Notes under the pieces: generated by a model
Told to the model about the DNA's origin: nothing
Seen by the model: only the letters and a program-made list of their open reading frames with translations
Database searches by the model: none
Program-made: the position numbers and the translations under genes
In this document: in pieces, positions 6,646 through 9,039 of the stretch
Position numbering within the stretch: the first letter of the stretch is position 1
Layout: the number at the start of each line of letters is the position of its first letter
Source of the DNA: Oscillospiraceae bacterium
GTDB taxonomy: Bacteria > Bacillota_A > Clostridia > Oscillospirales > Oscillospiraceae
DNA length: 9,039 nt
Reading direction: 5' to 3'
NCBI GenBank assembly: GCA_017936985.1
Contig: JAGBEM010000233.1
Span: 1 to 9,039 of the forward strand

Positions 6646-6654
6646 ATAAAATTG

Positions 6655-6679
6655 AAGTGGTGTGCATAAACCGCCACTT
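6655..6679 (+). promoter_or_regulatory. Hairpin at the 5' end of the kinase-ROK transcript
   Basis: AAGTGGTG (6655-6662) pairs with CGCCACTT (6672-6679) to give 8 bp with one T-G pair and a 9-base loop. A run of T follows (6678-6681). It begins 2-4 bases after the predicted transcription start. It could protect the 5' end of the mRNA or act as a weak early terminator; the sequence does not decide. The remaining leader to the ATG is A/T-rich and unstructured by eye, with GAGGT (6700-6704) as ribosome binding site. Confidence 0.55.
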
Positions 6680-6711
6680 TTCTTATCAAAACAAATTATG
6701 AGGTAATCTCT

Positions 6712-7788
6712 ATGACGATTGAAAAGGCTGCCTATGCGTTCCAGCTGGACGGCAATCCTGTCAGCTGCCATATCTTCGGTCATGGCCACATCAACCACAC
6801 GCTCAAACTGACCACCGACACCGGTGCCGAATACGTTCTGCAAAAGATCAACAAATATGTTTTCCGGGATCCTGTGCGGCTGATGTCCAACGTCAGCGCT
6901 GTTACGGAATTTCTGCGTCAGCGGGTGGATGATCCCCGAATGGCGCTGCACTTCATCCCCACCCACAACGGTCTTTTCTACCACCGGGATGAGGACGGTG
7001 AGTTCTGGCGGGCATACGATTTCGTAGGCGGCTTCTGCACGGATATGCCGGAATCTGACGAGGATTTCTATCAGAGCGCCATCGCCTTTGGACGGTTCCA
7101 GCATTTGCTGTCGGATTTCCCTGCCGAAACGCTGTATGAAACCATCCCGGAGTTCCATAATACTGTAGACCGTTACCGCCAGTTTAAGGATTCGATCAAG
7201 AACGACAATGTAGGCCGCGCGGCCGGTGTCCAGGCAGACATCGACTTCCTGCTGGAGCGGGAGGAGATCGCCTGCTCCCTGCAGAAAATGCGCGAGTCCG
7301 GCGAGCTGCCTTTGCGGGTCACCCACAACGACACCAAGCTGAACAATGTGCTGTTGGACAAAAAGACCCGCAAATCCCTGTGTGTGCTGGATCTGGATAC
7401 CGTTATGCCCGGTCTGAGCCTGCATGACTTCGGCGATTCCATCCGTTTCGGTGCCGCCACCGCGGAGGAAGACGAACGGGATCTGAGCAAGATGAGCCTG
7501 GACCTGCATCTGTTTGAGGTCTACACCAAGGGCTTTCTGGAGGCTGCCGCCGCACTGACAGACACCGAAGTCAAAATGCTTCCTATGGGCGCTCTGTCCA
7601 TCACCCTGGAGCTGGCTACCCGGTTCCTGAAGGATTATCTGGACGGCGACCTGTACTTTAAGACCGCCTACGCTGACCATAATCTGGTCCGCGCCAGAAC
7701 GCAGATCAAATTGGCAGCGGATATGCAGAACAAGTGGGAGGACATGAACCGGATCGTGGCAGAGGTTGCTGCCCAGGTCCGCAAGTAA
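6712..7788 (+). CDS. APH-fold sugar kinase, N-acetylhexosamine 1-kinase (NahK)-like
   Basis: This 358-residue cytoplasmic kinase belongs to the aminoglycoside phosphotransferase/choline kinase superfamily and is close to the usual NahK length. The nucleotide-binding N-lobe shows GHGHINHTLKL (residues 23-33) followed by YVLQKINKYVF (41-51), the pattern of the NahK/LnpB group. The catalytic loop is VTHNDTKLNNVLLD (203-216) with catalytic D207. The metal-binding aspartate is in LDLDTVMPG (226-234, probably D229), followed by HDFGDSIRFGA (238-248). NahK phosphorylates GlcNAc or GalNAc at C1 to feed salvage of host-glycan and bifid-shunt sugars; that substrate is inferred here from motif likeness. 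GAGGT lies 7 bases before the ATG. A ROK protein follows after 10 bases in the same operon, which supports a sugar role over antibiotic resistance. No lacto-N-biose phosphorylase or epimerase gene is present in the window. Confidence 0.85.
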   Translation: MTIEKAAYAFQLDGNPVSCHIFGHGHINHTLKLTTDTGAEYVLQKINKYVFRDPVRLMSNVSAVTEFLRQRVDDPRMALHFIPTHNGLFYHRDEDGEFWRAYDFVGGFCTDMPESDEDFYQSAIAFGRFQHLLSDFPAETLYETIPEFHNTVDRYRQFKDSIKNDNVGRAAGVQADIDFLLEREEIACSLQKMRESGELPLRVTHNDTKLNNVLLDKKTRKSLCVLDLDTVMPGLSLHDFGDSIRFGAATAEEDERDLSKMSLDLHLFEVYTKGFLEAAAALTDTEVKMLPMGALSITLELATRFLKDYLDGDLYFKTAYADHNLVRARTQIKLAADMQNKWEDMNRIVAEVAAQVRK

Positions 7789-7798
7789 GGAGAATATT

Positions 7799-9039
7799 AT
7801 GAATTATCTGGGTATTTCCTATGATATGAAGCACGTGCCCCAGCTGGATCCCGGCTTCATCCCCTTTGGCGTTTGGATGAACGAATACAGCAAGGGTGCC
7901 CAGCAGCCCATATCCATCGCCGTAGAGCGTAACAATGGCTTCATTTCCGTTCGCCACGCCAAAATTCACGGCACTGCCGAAATGGCGGATGCAGACTACC
8001 GTTTTGTGGAGTGCTATACCAAGTTCCTGCTGTGGTCCATCGGCGGCTTTAAGGTCTATGTCTGCGGCTGTAGCGATATTACAAAGAAGCTGCAGAGCGC
8101 CTACTCCCCCGAGGGTCAGCGGGCCTTTGACTATGACTTTTTCCAAAAGCTCTACGAGCGCCCCCTGGAGATCATTGACCTGCCCCTGAACGAATGTCCT
8201 GCCCCTAACGAATCCCCCGTCCCCATCGGCGGTCATACCGACGGCTGCCGCATCGGCTTTGATGCAGGCGGCTCTGACCGAAAGGTCAGCGCAGTCATCG
8301 ATGGCGAAGTGGTCTATTCCGAGGAGGTAGTCTGGCATCCCAAGACCAATCCCGACCCCAGCTACCAGTACGAAGGCATCCTGGATTCCTTCCGCACCGC
8401 CGCATCCAAAATGCCCCGAGTGGATGGCATTGGCGTTTCCTCTGCCGGCGTTTTCATCGGCAATGCGCCTATGATCTCCAGCATCTTCTACTGTGTTCCC
8501 AGAGATCGCTGGGAAGAGGTCAAGACTGTCTATGACCGGGCAGCCGCTGCCATTGGCGATGTACCCATCGTAGTAGCAAACGACGGTGATGTATCTGCTT
8601 TGGCCGGTGCAATGGGAATGGGCTGCGGTCAGATCATGGGCCTTTCCATGGGCACCAGCGAAGCTGTGGGCTATGTGGATAAGGACCAGAATGTGCTGGG
8701 CTGGATCAGCGAGCTAGCCTTTGCGCCTGTGGATCTGAACGAAGAAGCCATGGAGGACGAATGGTCCACCGACATCGGTGTGGGCTGTAAGTACTTCTCT
8801 CAGGACGCCGTCATCAAGCTGGCGCCCAGAGCCGGCATCGAGCTGGACGAGAGCCTGACCCCTGCCGAAAAGCTGAAGGTAGTCCAGAAGCTGATGGAAG
8901 CCGATGACGCACGGGCCCAAAAGGTCTTCCACGACATTGGCATTTACTTGGCTTACACTGTGGTGCAGTATAGCCATTTCTACGACATCGAGCATCTGAT
9001 GCTGCTGGGTCGGGTCATGTCCGGCAAGGGCGGCGATAC
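7799..9039 (+). CDS. ROK family protein, divergent, 3' end outside window
   Basis: The frame is open from ATG 7799 (AGGAG at 7788-7792, 6 bases before) to the right edge, giving 413 residues with no stop. Residues 1-about 145 form an N-terminal region with no domain I can name. From about 150 an actin-fold sugar kinase of the ROK family begins: phosphate-1 loop GFDAGGSDRK (153-162), VSSAGVF (213-219), the catalytic-aspartate segment VVANDGDVSALAGA (258-271; canonical ND) and phosphate-2 loop GLSMGTSEAVGYV (281-293). The last visible piece, LMLLGRVMSGKGGD (400-413), is the glycine-rich adenosine region. The usual ExGH is replaced by ELAFAPV (305-311), and of the CxCGxxGCxE zinc motif only GVGC (327-330) remains. 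It is therefore either a kinase with altered chemistry or a regulatory or inactive homologue. No helix-turn-helix is apparent at the N-terminus. It shares an operon with the NahK-like kinase, which points to sugar metabolism. Confidence 0.82.
   Translation, partial: MNYLGISYDMKHVPQLDPGFIPFGVWMNEYSKGAQQPISIAVERNNGFISVRHAKIHGTAEMADADYRFVECYTKFLLWSIGGFKVYVCGCSDITKKLQSAYSPEGQRAFDYDFFQKLYERPLEIIDLPLNECPAPNESPVPIGGHTDGCRIGFDAGGSDRKVSAVIDGEVVYSEEVVWHPKTNPDPSYQYEGILDSFRTAASKMPRVDGIGVSSAGVFIGNAPMISSIFYCVPRDRWEEVKTVYDRAAAAIGDVPIVVANDGDVSALAGAMGMGCGQIMGLSMGTSEAVGYVDKDQNVLGWISELAFAPVDLNEEAMEDEWSTDIGVGCKYFSQDAVIKLAPRAGIELDESLTPAEKLKVVQKLMEADDARAQKVFHDIGIYLAYTVVQYSHFYDIEHLMLLGRVMSGKGGD

Noticed and set aside
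6628..7680. Open frame of about 350 codons on the minus strand
   Set aside because: It is antisense to the NahK-like kinase, whose catalytic motifs are unmistakable. It is an artefact of codon bias, with no fitting ribosome binding site.
6712..7788. Aminoglycoside resistance phosphotransferase
   Set aside because: The fold is shared, but the VTHNDTKLNN loop and N-lobe pattern match sugar 1-kinases, and the downstream ROK gene points to sugar metabolism.
7706..8338. Open frame of about 210 codons on the minus strand
   Set aside because: It is antisense to the ROK gene and the end of the kinase gene, and resembles no known protein.
1..9039. Mobile element, prophage, CRISPR array or RNA gene
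   Set aside because: No transposase, integrase, terminal inverted repeats, spaced direct repeats, or tRNA/rRNA-like sequence seen; gene content and style are uniform.

Overview
The window looks like chromosomal DNA of a Gram-positive, low-to-mid GC Firmicute, most likely a gut-type member of the class Clostridia. The grounds are strong AGGAGG-type ribosome binding sites before nearly every gene, a TTG start, sigma-A promoters close to TTGACA-17-TATAAT, compact intrinsic terminators, and gene families typical of that group (DUF1846, LrgAB, DUF5058, a NahK-like kinase, a ROK protein). Placement below class level is not supported. Coding density is very high. There is no RNA gene, CRISPR array, insertion sequence or prophage sign, and no gene-free stretch longer than about 175 bases.

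Layout. (1) Positions 1-786, plus strand: C-terminal half of a TrkH/KtrB-type potassium channel subunit, cut by the left edge. It converges on (2) a minus-strand DUF1846 gene (816-2282). The two share one bidirectional terminator only 29 bases wide, into which both stop codons run. (3) A divergent promoter region (about 2283-2456) fires DUF1846 leftward and lrgAB rightward. (4) lrgA-lrgB (2463-3513) are two small membrane proteins with overlapping reading frames, ending at a strong hairpin terminator. (5) Directly after that terminator a new extended -10 promoter drives a tight three-gene operon (3618-6537): a DUF5058 membrane protein, a second membrane protein I do not recognise, and a membrane-anchored M20-family peptidase related to the Cps1/PM20D1 type. 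It ends at a 14-bp terminator hairpin. (6) A further promoter with a hairpin at the very start of the transcript drives a NahK-like sugar 1-kinase (6712-7788), followed after 10 bases by a divergent ROK-family protein (7799 to the right edge, incomplete).

How the genes fit together. The DUF5058-partner-M20 operon reads like an uptake system with a hydrolase: two co-encoded membrane proteins for transport and a peptidase whose single anchor, by the positive-inside rule, puts the catalytic domain in the cytoplasm. The substrate is unknown; an N-acyl amino acid or short peptide is a reasonable guess. This is the best candidate in the window for a poorly described system. The kinase-ROK pair suggests catabolism of hexosamine or host-glycan sugars. 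The ROK protein has lost the usual ExGH and zinc-binding residues, so its activity is open. LrgAB homologues are described both as holin-like murein hydrolase regulators and as pyruvate transporters; the sequence alone does not choose.
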